Shown here one piece after another: positions 1 to 12,512 of a DNA stretch of 64,000 bases. The notes beneath the pieces are model-generated. The model was not told the origin of the DNA and ran no database searches. It saw nothing but the letters and a program-made list of their open reading frames with translations. The number at the start of each line of letters is the position of its first letter. Within the stretch, counting starts at the first letter, position 1. The DNA is from Cyclospora cayetanensis (taxonomy: Eukaryota; Apicomplexa; Conoidasida; Eucoccidiorida; Eimeriidae), in assembly GCF_002999335.1 (NCBI RefSeq), contig NW_020312052.1:1-64000 (forward strand), read 5' to 3'. Both the position numbers and the translations under genes were made by a program.

Positions 1-56
1 TTTTAATCGCTTCCCCATGTCACCTGCCTTCCATGCCCGAGAACATATAGACATTT

Positions 57-151
57 GAGAGAGAGAGAGAGAGCTGACGAGAAAGAGAAAGAAAGAGATA
101 AAGAGAGAGAGAGAGGGAGAGAGAGAGCTAGCGAGAAAGAGAAAGAGATAA

Positions 152-186
<35 letters not shown>

Positions 187-480
187 CAGAAAAGAAAGGG
201 AGAAAGAGTGAAACAGAGAGAGAGAGAGGGAAAGAGCGAAAGAGAGAAAGAGGGAGACAAAGGGAAAGAGAGAGAGAGCTAGCGAGAAAGAGAAAGAGGG
301 AGAAAACAAAGAGAGAAAGAGCGGAAAAGAGAGAGAGAGACAGCGAGAAAGAGAAAGAAAAGAAAGAGAGAGAAAGAGAGAGGGAAAAAGAGGAAAAAAA
401 GAGAATGGGAGAAAGAGAGGGAAAGAAAGAGAGAGAAAGAGAGAGCTAGCGAGAAAGAGAGAGAAAAGAAGAGAGCAAGA
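57..480. repeat. GA-rich purine microsatellite
   Basis: Near-continuous GA/GAAA purine tract of about 420 bases on the plus strand. It lies just beyond the leftmost visible exon of the VPS13-family gene, whose coding strand is minus, so it is a CT-rich pyrimidine tract in the transcript and sits in an intron. Open frames across it only reflect the dinucleotide repeat and are not taken as coding. Confidence 0.9.
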
Positions 481-597
481 AAGCTGAGTGCACACTGTGC
501 GCTTGAAGGATTACGTGGACAGAGTGCGCGGCAGAGAGGGAAGAAGGAAAAGCGGATTGAAGAAGAGGAGGGAGGGAGAAAGACAGCTGCCTCTTAC

Positions 598-3500
598 CCA
601 AAAGTCTGCAAACAAAGTCAAGGTTCTTACAAAGGTCCCATGGTAAAGCCTATGCGCAGTTGCAGAGTTTGCTATTTTGGAGGAACCTTTGTGATCTGTA
701 GCTTCTGCCCAGAGGAGAAGACTTGCTGGCTCGTGCATTGGCTCTTGTTCGAGGCTTTTGCTTTCCTCCCAGATCATGCTTTTTCGTTGCAGGCTGACGT
801 CTGCGTCTCCCTCCAGGGAAAGGGAGTCAGACACCTCCGACCGGTGCTTCCCCCCCGCAGCCAACTCGGCGACTTGGCTAGCTGAGCTGCGATATGCAGC
901 TCCACTGAGAAAAGAGGCGTCTCCACTGTACGGCTCCATAGTCACCCGCTGCACTGCAGTCTGCAAGCACAAGTGCAACACAGGTGTTAAAATCCAGCAG
1001 TCGCAAGATCCGTCGCCAAAGAATCAGCGCGGCGGAAGCGAGCGAGCAAGCAAATCCTTTGCTCTTTCCGCGATCTATGCAGAAGGAAGGCGTGTGCTTG
1101 ACGACGAGAGCAAGGCTGCTATCAGTATGACCCCTACAGAGAGTCTTCTCTACCCAAAATGAAACAAGAGAGGGTTCCCTCCTCCCCCTTTCGCGAGAGT
1201 GACAATTTTTGTAGTGGCTGGAAAGGAGAGATCTTTAATGGGAGATGGGGGGAGAAAGAGGCTTTTGGAAGGCATTGCGTGCTGTCACTGTTGCCGGTGG
1301 TGTATGCTGCTTCTCTGGGGTGTACGGACAGCGTGCAGGGGGGGGAATAGAGGGGTATCAGGGATATACATAAACACATATATAATACGTATATATATAT
1401 ACATGTATATACATAAAGCAAAGACCAGCTAAGAGCCGTACAGACATACATACAGACAGGCAGACATACAGGCAGAAACACATACAGACAGTTAGAGAGA
1501 CGCGCAACATGAGGGATGCGGAAGAGGCTGGCAGAAGGATTTTTTTTTCGCGAGACAGAGAATAAGCCGAGATAACAACTTACACCCGGCTGCAGGAAAT
1601 CAATTTCCACAGGTCGGGATGCTCTGGGACCAAAGCAGAATGTGACGCGAGACGGATCGGCGGGAAGAAACACTTCCTCGCCAGCTTCAATCTGCACCTC
1701 GGTTGGTGGCTGCGGAATGAAGGAGTCGGTGAATGTCAGCAACTGGTGCTGTTGGTGCTGCTGCCGTTGCTGCTGAGACAGTCCCCCGCAGTCTCTTGGA
1801 GAGAATCGCAGGGTGATTGTGCGCGGCAAACGATTACACACGCAAAGGCAGTGCTCCAGCACAACTTCAAAGAAGAGGCCATCAACGTTCGAACGGGCTG
1901 TGGCAGAGACAGACAGAGGGAGAGGCACAGAGACAGAAGCTAAAGCTGAAGGGCGCTGGCTGCCTCATGCAGTTGACTGAGGGAGTCGACAAGACACGGG
2001 CAGATGCAAACGAAGCAGGCAACGAGGAGCCACGAGAAAAGAAGAAGCACAATTCACGACAAACAGAAAAGTCAGGCTCACCAAGAAGAACAGCCAAAGG
2101 CATACATACATTTACAGATACTCAGAGATACACACATACAAACATATATGTATACATATATATACTCAGATACACACACAAAATACACAGGTACACCTAT
2201 ACAACATACAGATAAACACACAAAATACACAGTTAAACATCTACATATATATACACAGGTATACATCTACACATATTCACACAGAAACACATACACACAC
2301 ACAAAATACACAGAAACACATACACACACACAAAATACACAGAAACACATACATACACACAAAAATTACACGTATGCATCCACACATCTATACACAGAAA
2401 CAGCAGCATCGCTCTAACCTATCCCGGTATTCCTGAGAGCAACTCCGACAATGGATGCGGAGAGGGCAATCCCATTGTCGAGATGGATTTGTTTAGGCGG
2501 GATAGACGATCTTTTGAGTCGGTATTTCGCGAGAAGCCCCCCCGTAATAGCTCTCTGAGATTTTTCCTGTGAGGAAAAAAAATCGCATGCATGCATGGCG
2601 GTTCTGCATCCCACCCTGCGTCTCTCCCTGCATGTGCAGCAGTCGTGCAGCACAAGTCACATCGTTTGAAAGCTGACATATGTGGCTCATAGCTTCCCCC
2701 CTTTTCCCCCTACGAAGAGAGGAAGCGCAGCAACTTGCACAGCGTCGCTTCGTCGACCAGCCGTTGCTGCGCTGCCCTCCGTGTGGGGTGGTAGTTGCGC
2801 TGTACATACATCGGCTAGAAAGTCGGCTTTTTTCGGATTTAGCACGAAGCGTCTCAGTTTATGCGTATACTTGGGGAGGTGTTCGGCAAGGCAACACCAG
2901 AGGGGTGTATTTTCGGTGAGTTGCCAAAAGAGAGGCACTGGCAGCAGTCGTCTCTCCTTGGCATCCAGCAGCATGTAATCCACGCCAAGGAGCAAGGGCA
3001 GCTTCTCCTGGGGGTGCTCCTGCCGATTCTGCGAAGGCTTTTTTGTGCTGCGTGTGGGGTGAGCATAGGATCTGCGTCTGTGTCTACGCTTTCGATTTCT
3101 AGCTTTCACCGCACGAGGCAGGTGCTCTCGAGGAGAAAGCAGACGCGGGTGCTCCGTGGAGAATGCGATAAGGGGGGGGTCTGTGAGAGCAGGCGTGTTT
3201 CGAAGAGACGTTGAGGGGTCGCCTCGCAGCGCTTTCTTGTGCATTCTCTCCTCGTCTGCATCTCTTGCCTCCAAGCCTTCGCGGGAGGAGTCGCTGAGAA
3301 GCGGCGCCTTCGTCGGAGCGTCGCCATTCTTGAGAAAATTCTGTTTCCCCACCCCTCCTGCCGCCGCCGCTGCTCCCGCCGCAGTAGTAGTAGTGCTTTC
3401 ACCGACCAGTCGCAGCAGTGGAGCCTCTTCTAGCAGCAGTGGCTGCTCGCTGTTTGAGGCATCGTCTTCCTGCAGCATCTGATGAGCGTGCTCCCCAAAA

Positions 3501-6500
3501 GGCGTCCTTCTGTCTTGCTGCATTTCATCCTCAGTCACGCCTTCCATCGTCGCGAACTTCACCCTCCCTCCCCCCCCCCCCTGAGCTGAGGAGGCGCCAC
3601 CAGTTCCGCCTCCGATGCCAGTGCCACCGGCAGCAGCTGTTGTAGCTACGGCAGCGGCAGCTACGGCTGCCGCTGCCGTAGCTACAGCTGCCGCGAGTCC
3701 GCTTGCTGCGCCTGCTCCTGTGGCTGCCTTTCCCGTTGGTGCTGTCGCCTCTGCTGTCTCCTCGTCGGAGGAAGGATTTTCTGCCACCATCGAGAATTTT
3801 CGCCCAATATCCGTGCTTGTGAGATCTTCGACAATGTAGTGCTCCATGGCGGGGAGCTTCAGCACGGGCGGAAAGGTCCGCAGCAGCAGCTGCTGCTGGT
3901 GGTGGTGCACTTGCTGCATTTGCTGCGTCTGCTGCTGCATTTGCTGCCGCTTCTTGCTGCGTCTGTCCTGGTGTCTGAACGCCTCCAGCACGCGCGCGAA
4001 AGGCGGCATCGAGCTGGTAGGCGGCTTCGACGGCTGGATCAAAAACTTTTTCCGAAAAGCAGCGAACACGGAGGTTCGCTCGTCGGTCGGTCCAGGCACG
4101 GTAGGGAGGATCGCCAGAGACATCTCCGTGTTGTTTCGAATCGAGACGCAGGAAGAGAGAAAAATGTCGTGTCTAGGGCTGCCGCTTGTCGAGGCGAAGG
4201 CGGAGGTTCTCCACATCAGATACACCGAAGAACGCGGTCGAGGCAGCGCAGAGGGAAAGAACCAGCCCCTCCGACGAGCCCTCTTCGCAGCGAGAACCCC
4301 CTCCGCCCCCTCCCGAGGCTCTTTTCTCCGCGCACTGCCGAATCGCCCCCGAGGCTTGTCGAAGCCAGAGTTTCCTCCGCCGGGAGGACTGCTGCTGGCA
4401 GCTGAGCGCCTCGCGGAAGCCGCACGAAACTGTCGCTTCCGCCTCGACACATCCGAGGCTTCGTCGTCTCCCGCCTCCGCACCGTTCTCGTGCTGCAAGT
4501 GAATCGCAGGCGGGAGCGGCTGCTCAGGCACTGACAATCGGAGCACCTCGCGCGTCTCCGCCGTAAAACAGAAAATCCTCGAGGGCAAGTCGTACACGTA
4601 ATTCAAAAGCCGAAGACGAACCAGAAAGGGCAACACCCTCCCGTTCTCGTCCAAAGGCAAAGAAAAAGACGTCTCGTCCTTCACAATGTGCCACTTGCCA
4701 CTCAAAACATCGGCACCGTCTTCGCAGTGCAGACCTTAACACACACAGGCACCCAAAGAGACACATACACATACACATACATGCATACACTTGCACACAA
4801 ATACATGCACACACATGCATGCATACACTTGCACACATACACTTGCACACATACATGCATACACTTGCACACATACACTTGCATACATACATGCATACAC
4901 TTGCACACATACACTTGCACACATACATGCACACATACATGCATACACTTGCACACATACACTTGCACACATACATGCATACACTTGCACACATACACTT
5001 GCACACATACATGCATACACTTGCACACATACACTTGCACACATACATGCACACATACATGCATACACTTGCACACATACATGCATACACACACAGATAG
5101 AGAGAGCGACAGAGAGAGAGAGCTCAGCGCATGCAGACAGCGGTCGGGGAAAGCGGAGGTTGCCATCATACAAAGCCATATCATCTCACACACAGACTCG
5201 TACAGAGACTGCATGCAGCCTGTAATGAGTTTAGTATCCTCCATTCTCCAGACTGCCTCGTAAGCGGCATAAGCCCCCCTTTCTCCCTCCCTCCCTTTCC
5301 CCACTCAAGCGGTGCAGAGCTGCTGCACAAGCATCTGCATGTACAGCCGCATAGACAGACAGACATCTGACAGACAGACAAACAAACAGACACCTATCAG
5401 ACAGACAAACAAACAGACATCTATCGGACATATATCAGACAGACAAACAAACAGACATATATCAGACAGACAGACAGACAGACGGACAGACAAACAGACA
5501 AACAGACAGACGTCAGACAAAAGACAGATCTCAGACACATAGACAAGCATCAGCCAAACAGAAAAACAAAAAGCCTACCTGTCATGATTGCAATCGGCTG
5601 CCCAAGAAGGTTGTAAAAAAGCGGATTGGAGCCGTTTAAGTCGTTCTCGGGAGCAGCGTCTGGTGCTGAGGAGGGTGAGCCTCCCTGATCCCCTGCCCAC
5701 GAAGTAGCAGCAGCTACAGGTTGCTGCTGCAGCTGCTGCAGCTGCTGCAGCTGCTGCAGCTGCTGTTGTGCTGGCCTCACGCCATCCCTGTCTCCGACTC
5801 CACTGAGTGCATCTGTTGCCGGCGGCTGTACGTACTGCGGCGCGTTTTGCTGGCGCTGCTGCTGCTGCTGCTGCTGCTGTTGCTGTTGCTGCTGTTGCTG
5901 CTGGTCCTTAAGTTGATCCCCTGCGAACTCAGCTGAAGGCGACATGTGCAGCGAGGAGTGCTGCAGCAGATGGTCCCCTAGAAACTCGAGCGAGAGTGCG
6001 TCTTCAAGGGCAGAAAACAAATCGAATCCGCTGCTGCCAAGCACCGTTCCGTCAGGTCGTAGCACTGCGTAGTATCCGGGGAGTTCAGCTGCTGCGGCAG
6101 CAGCCATCAAGCCAAGCAGCTGCGACAGCTCGCTGCATTCAGAGCCGCAGACCCCTTGCTGCTGCAGCAGCAGCAGCTGCTGCTGCGTGGCTCGCGCGTC
6201 GGCGGTGCCGCCTGCCTCCGTAGGAGCCAGGGGGGCCCCTCCACCCCCCCCTGGACGCACGCTGCGCGTCTCCAGAGACTCCACGCGCTTCGGGAGGCCT
6301 CTTTCCACGGCGGCAGCGGCTGCTGCCGCCGCTGCAGCAGCCGCTGCCGCCGAGGAAGGCGCTGCGAAGACTTCCTTGTGGGCGGAAGCGGCTGCATGAG
6401 CGCAGAGCGGCGGAGGGGGCTTAGGTCTTAGTCGGCGCTCGTTCGGGAGCAGGAGCGCCCTCTGATTCACGACGACTCCAATGAGCGCATACACGTACAC

Positions 6501-9500
6501 CAGCAGCGCGTCTACCAGAGCCACGTTGATGTTCAGGTTGAGCCAGGAGGCGCTCACGTCCAGCAAGGTGGGCGCAGAGAGACACGCCTTCCTGCCGACG
6601 ACTTCGACGTGCCACGGCTCGACAGTCGCGTCTGCTGCGCCTTCCAAGCGGTTCAGATGCTCCGCAGACACCACGAAAGTCGCAAACACGCGACCCCACG
6701 GCTCCGACGTCAACGTGAGACACCGCAAACGCTCCTCGTCGACGCCCTCCTCGGCCGACTCCCGCGTCTTGGGGGGCCCCTGGGGGCCCCCCCCCCCGTA
6801 CGACGCGGAGGCCCCCAGAGCCGGGGGGCCCCCGCCCCCTCCGGGGCCCCTATACTGAGACACAACCCACCGACGGAAGGCTTTGGGGAGGCGCAGACGC
6901 AGACGCGCTCCCACAGTCGAGCTGTGCCGCTGCAGCATCTGCCTGCGAAGGTGCTGCGGCGCGTGCTTCAGCCGAAAATGCAGACACTTCTTCAACGCGG
7001 GCGGAGAAGGCAGAGGCAGCTGCGGCTTCAGCCCTCCTGTAGACTGCAGCGTCAACAGGGGGGCCCCCTCGGACGGAAAGGCGGCAGCGGCGGCAGCCAT
7101 CCCAGAGCAGCCGGCAGCCTGTCGAGCCGCCTCTCCCTGCTGCTGCGACTGCCCCTCGTGCAGCTGCTTTTGCGCGACGTGCTGCTGCTTTTGCGACTCG
7201 AAATCCTGCCAAATGTGCCAGCAAACATCCCCCTTCGCCCACACGGAGGCCAAGTCGCTGCAGGTATCCTCCTTCCGAGCCTCCGTCCACGGCAATCCCT
7301 GAAGACTCAAGCTGCTCTGCGCGCCGCCCCCCCCCTCTTCTCCCGACGCCGCCAGCGCCGACGTCGCGCTTCTCCTCAGGGGATGCCTCCGTCTGCGGCT
7401 CTTGGCAAAAGACGCAGTGGCCTCTCGACGGCTCGTCGAGCCATCCTTCAAGATCCGCGAGGCAAAGGAGGGAAACATAAGGGCCTCCTCGCCCTCCTGC
7501 AGCTGCTGTGCTTGCTGCTGCACTTGTCGCCTCTCCCTCTGGCGACGCTCGCGTCGACTGGCAGCCGCGTGGAAAAGCGGGTTTTCGGCATGCGAAACAA
7601 CGCCCTCGGAAAGGTTCTTCCTCGAGATCCTCGAGGCTCCCGCATAGGGAGGGCCCCTATTGTCTAATGAGTCTTCGCTGAAAAACGGAGGAATTGCGAG
7701 TGTCTTCGTGCGAACCAGCGTCTCCGTGTCTGCTCGCTGCAGCAGCAGCCGCCGCCGCTGCTGCTGCTCCAGCAGCTGCTGCTGCTCCAGCAGCTGCTGC
7801 TGCTCCAGCTGCGCGTCCTCTCGCGAGCGCGAGCCGTTTCTCGGGAAGCGGTCCTTAACCGGCATGCGCAGTCTCTTGTAACGGCGTCTGAGTCTCTGGT
7901 GTCTCGCCATGAGTTCCTCCTGCTGCAGAGTGGAGCAGCAAGCAACCACCAGAGGATCGCCGCATGCGGCCAAAGTCGTGGCGTTCGCATCGGGAAAAAA
8001 CGCCTCCGTGCAGCGCGGCTGCGAAGCCCCCTTCAGCTCGGCATCCTCCAGAGTCAGCGAAAAACAGCACTTGCTGCTGACGCTGAAGGTATCCCACAGC
8101 GACAGCCTGATAAGCTCTGTGGAAGCCTCGACTGCGAACGCCACTGAATGCAGCAGCCCTTCCAGCGCCTCCCGTCCTCCGAGCTGGAGGCTTCGCTCGA
8201 GCTCTTCTTCGCGAATGTTGCCGAGAAGAGGCCTCTTCTGCGACGCAGCCTGGCAGGCAGTGTGCCCCCCCCCCCACCGTCTGTCGCCTGGCGGGGAGCT
8301 CCGCCGACGCCTCTGTTGCTGCTGCGGCGGCAGCAGCTGCTGCTCCCGCTGCTGCTGCAGCTGCTGCCGCTGCTCCTCCTGCTCGCGCTGCTCGGCAATG
8401 AAGCTCTCGAGCACGAGATTGGGAAGCCCAGCCAGAGAGGTGCCTCGGTGAGTCGCCGCGCTCTCCTCTCCCAAAGGCGGTCCCAAGACGGCGGCACCGT
8501 AAGGATCGAACCCCCCCCCCGCAAGAATCGCCGTCGATCCGCTCTGCTGTCGATGGCTCGCCACGGCTGCCGCGTTGAGCGACTTGGTGGCGCTCGTCAT
8601 GGTATCCGACATCTCGCCCCCCCCAACGCCTCTCGAGTCGTCTTGCTGCGTTCTGCCTGGCGAGGGAAACAGCGTCGACACTGCCTCCGCGAGAGCTCCC
8701 GAGATCGCCAGCAGCTGATACACCAGGATCACAGAAAGCGTATCCAGTGTCAGCAGAATCGGCTCCGCCCGCAGAGAGAGCGCGAAGCCTTCTGGCTCAG
8801 GGGGCTTCACAAAGCCGTGCCGCATGCGAATGCATGCAGACGCCTCTGGACTGACACCCAGCATGCGCTCGCACAAGGTGGAGGGAGAAGGAACGCACAG
8901 CGTAGAACGCAGCTGCAGCCGCGTGGGAGCCAGCAAGGGGTTGCTGAGACGCAGCGTTTGCCACGCTATCGCACAAGGCAGCAGGGGAGACAGCAGCTCG
9001 GGCTGCACTGTCACTGCGCACAAGTTGGAGACACACATCCCCCAGCGCACGAGAAACGGGCAGTACGGCAGAACCGCTCGCAAGGGGCCCCCTCCGCTCC
9101 GTTCCAACAGACGTGCTGGCTCTAAAGCTGCGATCGCCTCTTCCGCTTCCTCCTCCTCCTGTGTCTTGAAACAGTCCAGCTGCTGCCGAAGCTTTTGCCG
9201 CTCGTTTGGCGGCTCGTTTGGCGGCTCGTTTGGCGGCTGATTTCGCTGGCGCCTCAGCGAGAAGTATGCGAAATTCATCTCCAGCCCCGCATGCAGCGCG
9301 ATGAGCTTCGGCACGCGGGAGGCGCACAAGGCAATTGCTGCAGCTCCCTCTGAGCTTTCTCTGTGCTGTTTTACGATCAGCCGTCGAAGTCCTCTCCAGT
9401 AGTCAGCCGCTGCGAGCCTTTGCAGTCGGCTCGCCCCCCCTCGTCTGCCCAGACTCGCACTGCTCTGGTAGTGCGAAGGCTGCTGCGACTGCTGCTGCGA

Positions 9501-12472
9501 CTGCAGCGTTGCCGTCGTGTTGCTGCGCCCTCCCCCCGAGAAGGCTTTGGTGCGGCTTTTAGACGCTGCACTCGAAACGCCTGCCGCAGCAGAGGCTAAT
9601 CCCGACACGAACCCACCACCAGACGCCGCCGCGAGGCTCTCCGGCAGCAAGTGCTGGAGATGGTGGTGCTGCTGCTGCTGCTGCGACTGCAGCTGCTGCA
9701 GCACGGATACCTCCCCCTTTCGCCGCCTGCCCACAGAGAGAGCAGCGGCAGAGGCAGCGGCAGCATCCGGGGGAGACGGCCCCTTGCTCTCCGTCGAGCC
9801 TACGTGATCGAACCGCAGACGGTTCAGGAGATTTCGGCCCTTCTTCCCGAGAGCTCCCGCTCCTCCTCCGGGCAGAACGCCCGCTCCCTGAGCCGCAGAG
9901 GGAGGCACGGAGGAGGGGGAGAAAGGGCGAGGGGGAAAATAAGGCCCCCCCCCCCTTCCGGATCGCTCCCCCCCACACCGCTCCGAGCAGCCTCGCCTTC
10001 AAACGCCTCCCCGTGTGGCTGCTGCTGCTGCTGCTGCTGCCTTCTCCGCTCCCCCCCATGCGACACCACCAAAGCGCTCGCCCCCACAAAGCCTCGCTTG
10101 CCTGCGCTCGTCGTCGAGCCTTGCGCGTCTCCCGACTCGGCTGCTACTGGCATCCGCACTGGCTCCGCGGGGAGCCACACTTCTGCCTGCTGCATGCAAA
10201 TCAGCAGATGCAGTCTTGGCAGCTTGTTGCTCCTGCTAAAGGCCTCTGGACCGCCTCCACACCCCACTGCCCTCACGCTCTCTCCCCGAGAAAAGACGTT
10301 ATTCGGAAGCTCCCACGGAGAAGCACCGCTTGGCATGCAGACGGGAGACTCCACGCACGAGGCATTCGTCTGCGCCACTCCCTGAACTCCCAGCAAGGCT
10401 TGCGCAGCTTCCTCCGAACTGCCGAAACGGGTAGCCTCTATGGCTCGAAGAAGCCGCTTCTCATCAAATATGCGAGACACTCCAGCAGCACCGCCCTCCG
10501 TAAGGGCCCACTGCGGCACTGCACCAGGCGATTCCACAAAGTGCTGCGTTTGCTGCTGCTGCGTTTGCTGCTGCTGTGCGTCCTCCTTATTCCCATCCTC
10601 TGATACGAGCTCCTTGCACTCCTCCAAAGTGCCGCCGCTTGCGGAAGGCTGCATGCGAAAAACGATGCCCTCAAGCCCCTCCTGCTCCTGCTGCTGCTGC
10701 TGCTGCTGTTGCTGCTGCTCCTGCTGCTGCTGCTGCTGCTGCTGCACTGACAAGGCTTTACGCGCAACACCCTCAACTGCAAAGGAAGAGGCCGCCAGCT
10801 GCACATTTTGCTGCTGCTGCTGCTGCTGCTTGTGCTGCACCTTTTGCTGCAGCTGTTGCTGCAGCTGTTGCTGCGAATCCTGCTGTGTCTCTAACCTTGC
10901 GAGCCTCGCCGTAGAGCTCGAACTGGAGTGAAATCCAGCGGAAGACGTCGAGGAGACTCTTTGTTCACCGACATCCAGACGTTGGCTGTCTAAGCGGCTG
11001 TCTGTTGTTGGGAGGCTTGGAGTTTTGCTTCGCTGTATCTCCGAGACATACTGACTCCGCGCCAGCAGCAGTCGCCTGACTATTGCGTCGAGCTGGTCCT
11101 CCTCCTGCTTCAAGACAGACTGCCGCCGCTGCTGCTGCTGCTGCGTGCCCGTTGCCAAGTCTATCGGGGAAGGCGGCGATGAAGGCAGCGGTGCGGGGGG
11201 GGGAGGCGGCTGGAAGGCGGGGAGCTCCTCAGCTAGCTGGCTAGCCACTTGCAGCAACTCGTGGAGGACCTCCCAGATGAGAACCAGGCGAACTTTGGAA
11301 ATGGAGACTGCGCTGTCGACTGTCTCCTCGACGGCGTTGCCGCGAAGGTGGAGCTCGAGATGCGGCACTCGCGGGCGGCACTGTAAGACAAGGCATGCTG
11401 CTGCGTCGCTGCCACTGCATGCGAGAGGTTCCTCAAGAGCCTGCTGCTCGCCCAGCCTCATCGTCTGCTGCGCCTCTGCCGTCGGCGCAGACCTGCTCGC
11501 GCAGTCGCCGCCGCCGCAATCCTGCGCCTCTCCCCCCCGCTCCCCCCCTGCTCGCCGTTCGTGCGAGTGCCCCTTCCTCGACTTGCCATCCTGCTTCGCA
11601 GACGGACTCATGGCTTTCGCCTCGAGCACCACCACCGAGGATCGCGCGCGGTTGAGACGCGTAGTGGAGCGCCTGTGCTCCGCATGCACGAGCTGAATGT
11701 CTGCCAGGTGCTGCTCAACCGCACTGCCTCTGCGCTGCGTAGGCATCCCGCTCCCCCCCTGCAGGGGGGAGCGGGATGCCGCCGCCGCAGCCGGCGCCGG
11801 AGCGCCTCCCCTTCCTCGCTGGGAAGCCTCTCCGACGGCTGGCGAGCAGACGGGAGGCTTCTTTCCTCCGCTCCCCTCGCAAGGCTCTCCGGGAGCAAGA
11901 CACCCCACGTCCGAGGACTGGGGATCGTGGGGCTGCAAGGCACCCGATCCCAAGTAGAGCGAAGACAGACACAGAGGCGCAATGTTCGTGTCGTCGCGCA
12001 GCTCGACACCCTGCAACGCCATGTACAGCTGCGCACGCCCGTCCGTCGCCGTAATCGCCTCGATGAAACACTGCCCCAGCAGTACAGACACCAGAGGACC
12101 CACTGTCTGATAAGGTCTGTACGTGCCACCTGCGCAAGGCTCAGTCAGGGGGAGACACGCGGCAAGCCATCCGCCCCCCCCTGCCAATCCTTGCCCCCCT
12201 TGTAGCGACTGAGGTGCCCAGTGCGTAGACATTCCTGCGCCACTTCCCCCCTCGAACTGCCCCTCTCCCGCAATCAAAGAAGCCGCTGCTCCCTGCTGAG
12301 CCACAAGCCCGTCCACTGCCGAGGCGGCTGTTGCTGCGAACGCTCTCAAGAGGCTCCCCGCAGGCGCTCCTCCGCCCCCCGCTGCTGCCGCCGCCGTCCG
12401 AGGAGACTCCATGTGCATGCGCCTGTGATGACGCAGCTGCTGGTAGACGAAACGGGGTGGGGAGGAGGACGG

Positions 12473-12512
<40 letters not shown>

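Larger units (their letters stand above)
598..5660 (-). other. VAB (SHR-BD) adaptor-binding region of the VPS13-family protein
   Basis: The exons between about 5660 and 598 encode beta-rich modules typical of the VPS13 adaptor-binding (VAB) domain, which recruits the bridge to membranes through adaptor proteins. Visible signs are LFYNLLGQPIAIM at the end of the 9887-5579 exon, continued across the intron into a WHIVKDETSFSLPLDENGR-like strand pair. Later come ERRLLPVPLFWQLTENTP, an EHCLCVCNRLPRTITL segment, and LTLFADFW just before the left-edge intron. In VPS13 proteins the last type of motif is usually followed by an xNxTGLPL strand, which would be in the next exon outside the window. Modules are separated by polyQ, polyA and Ser-rich inserts unlike animal VPS13. 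Confidence 0.65.

Noticed and set aside
3839..4566. Plus-strand frames of 188-218 codons opposite the 4719-2714 exon
   Set aside because: They are antisense shadows of a GC-rich VPS13 exon whose VAB motifs are clear on the minus strand.
4688..5304. Long frames (up to 200 codons) rich in His/Thr or Cys/Met/Val on both strands
   Set aside because: They are produced by a minisatellite with a period divisible by three and lie in a VPS13 intron bounded by phase-matched exons.
8500..8520. GGTTCGATCC-like tRNA T-arm sequence on the minus strand
   Set aside because: It lies in a VPS13 coding exon (Gly-Phe-Asp-Pro), with no acceptor stem, D-arm or anticodon arm around it. No tRNA gene was found elsewhere in the window by eye.
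6609..9125. Plus-strand frames of 325-352 codons rich in Arg/Leu/Pro
   Set aside because: Antisense shadows of the 9887-5579 VPS13 exon; no family resemblance.
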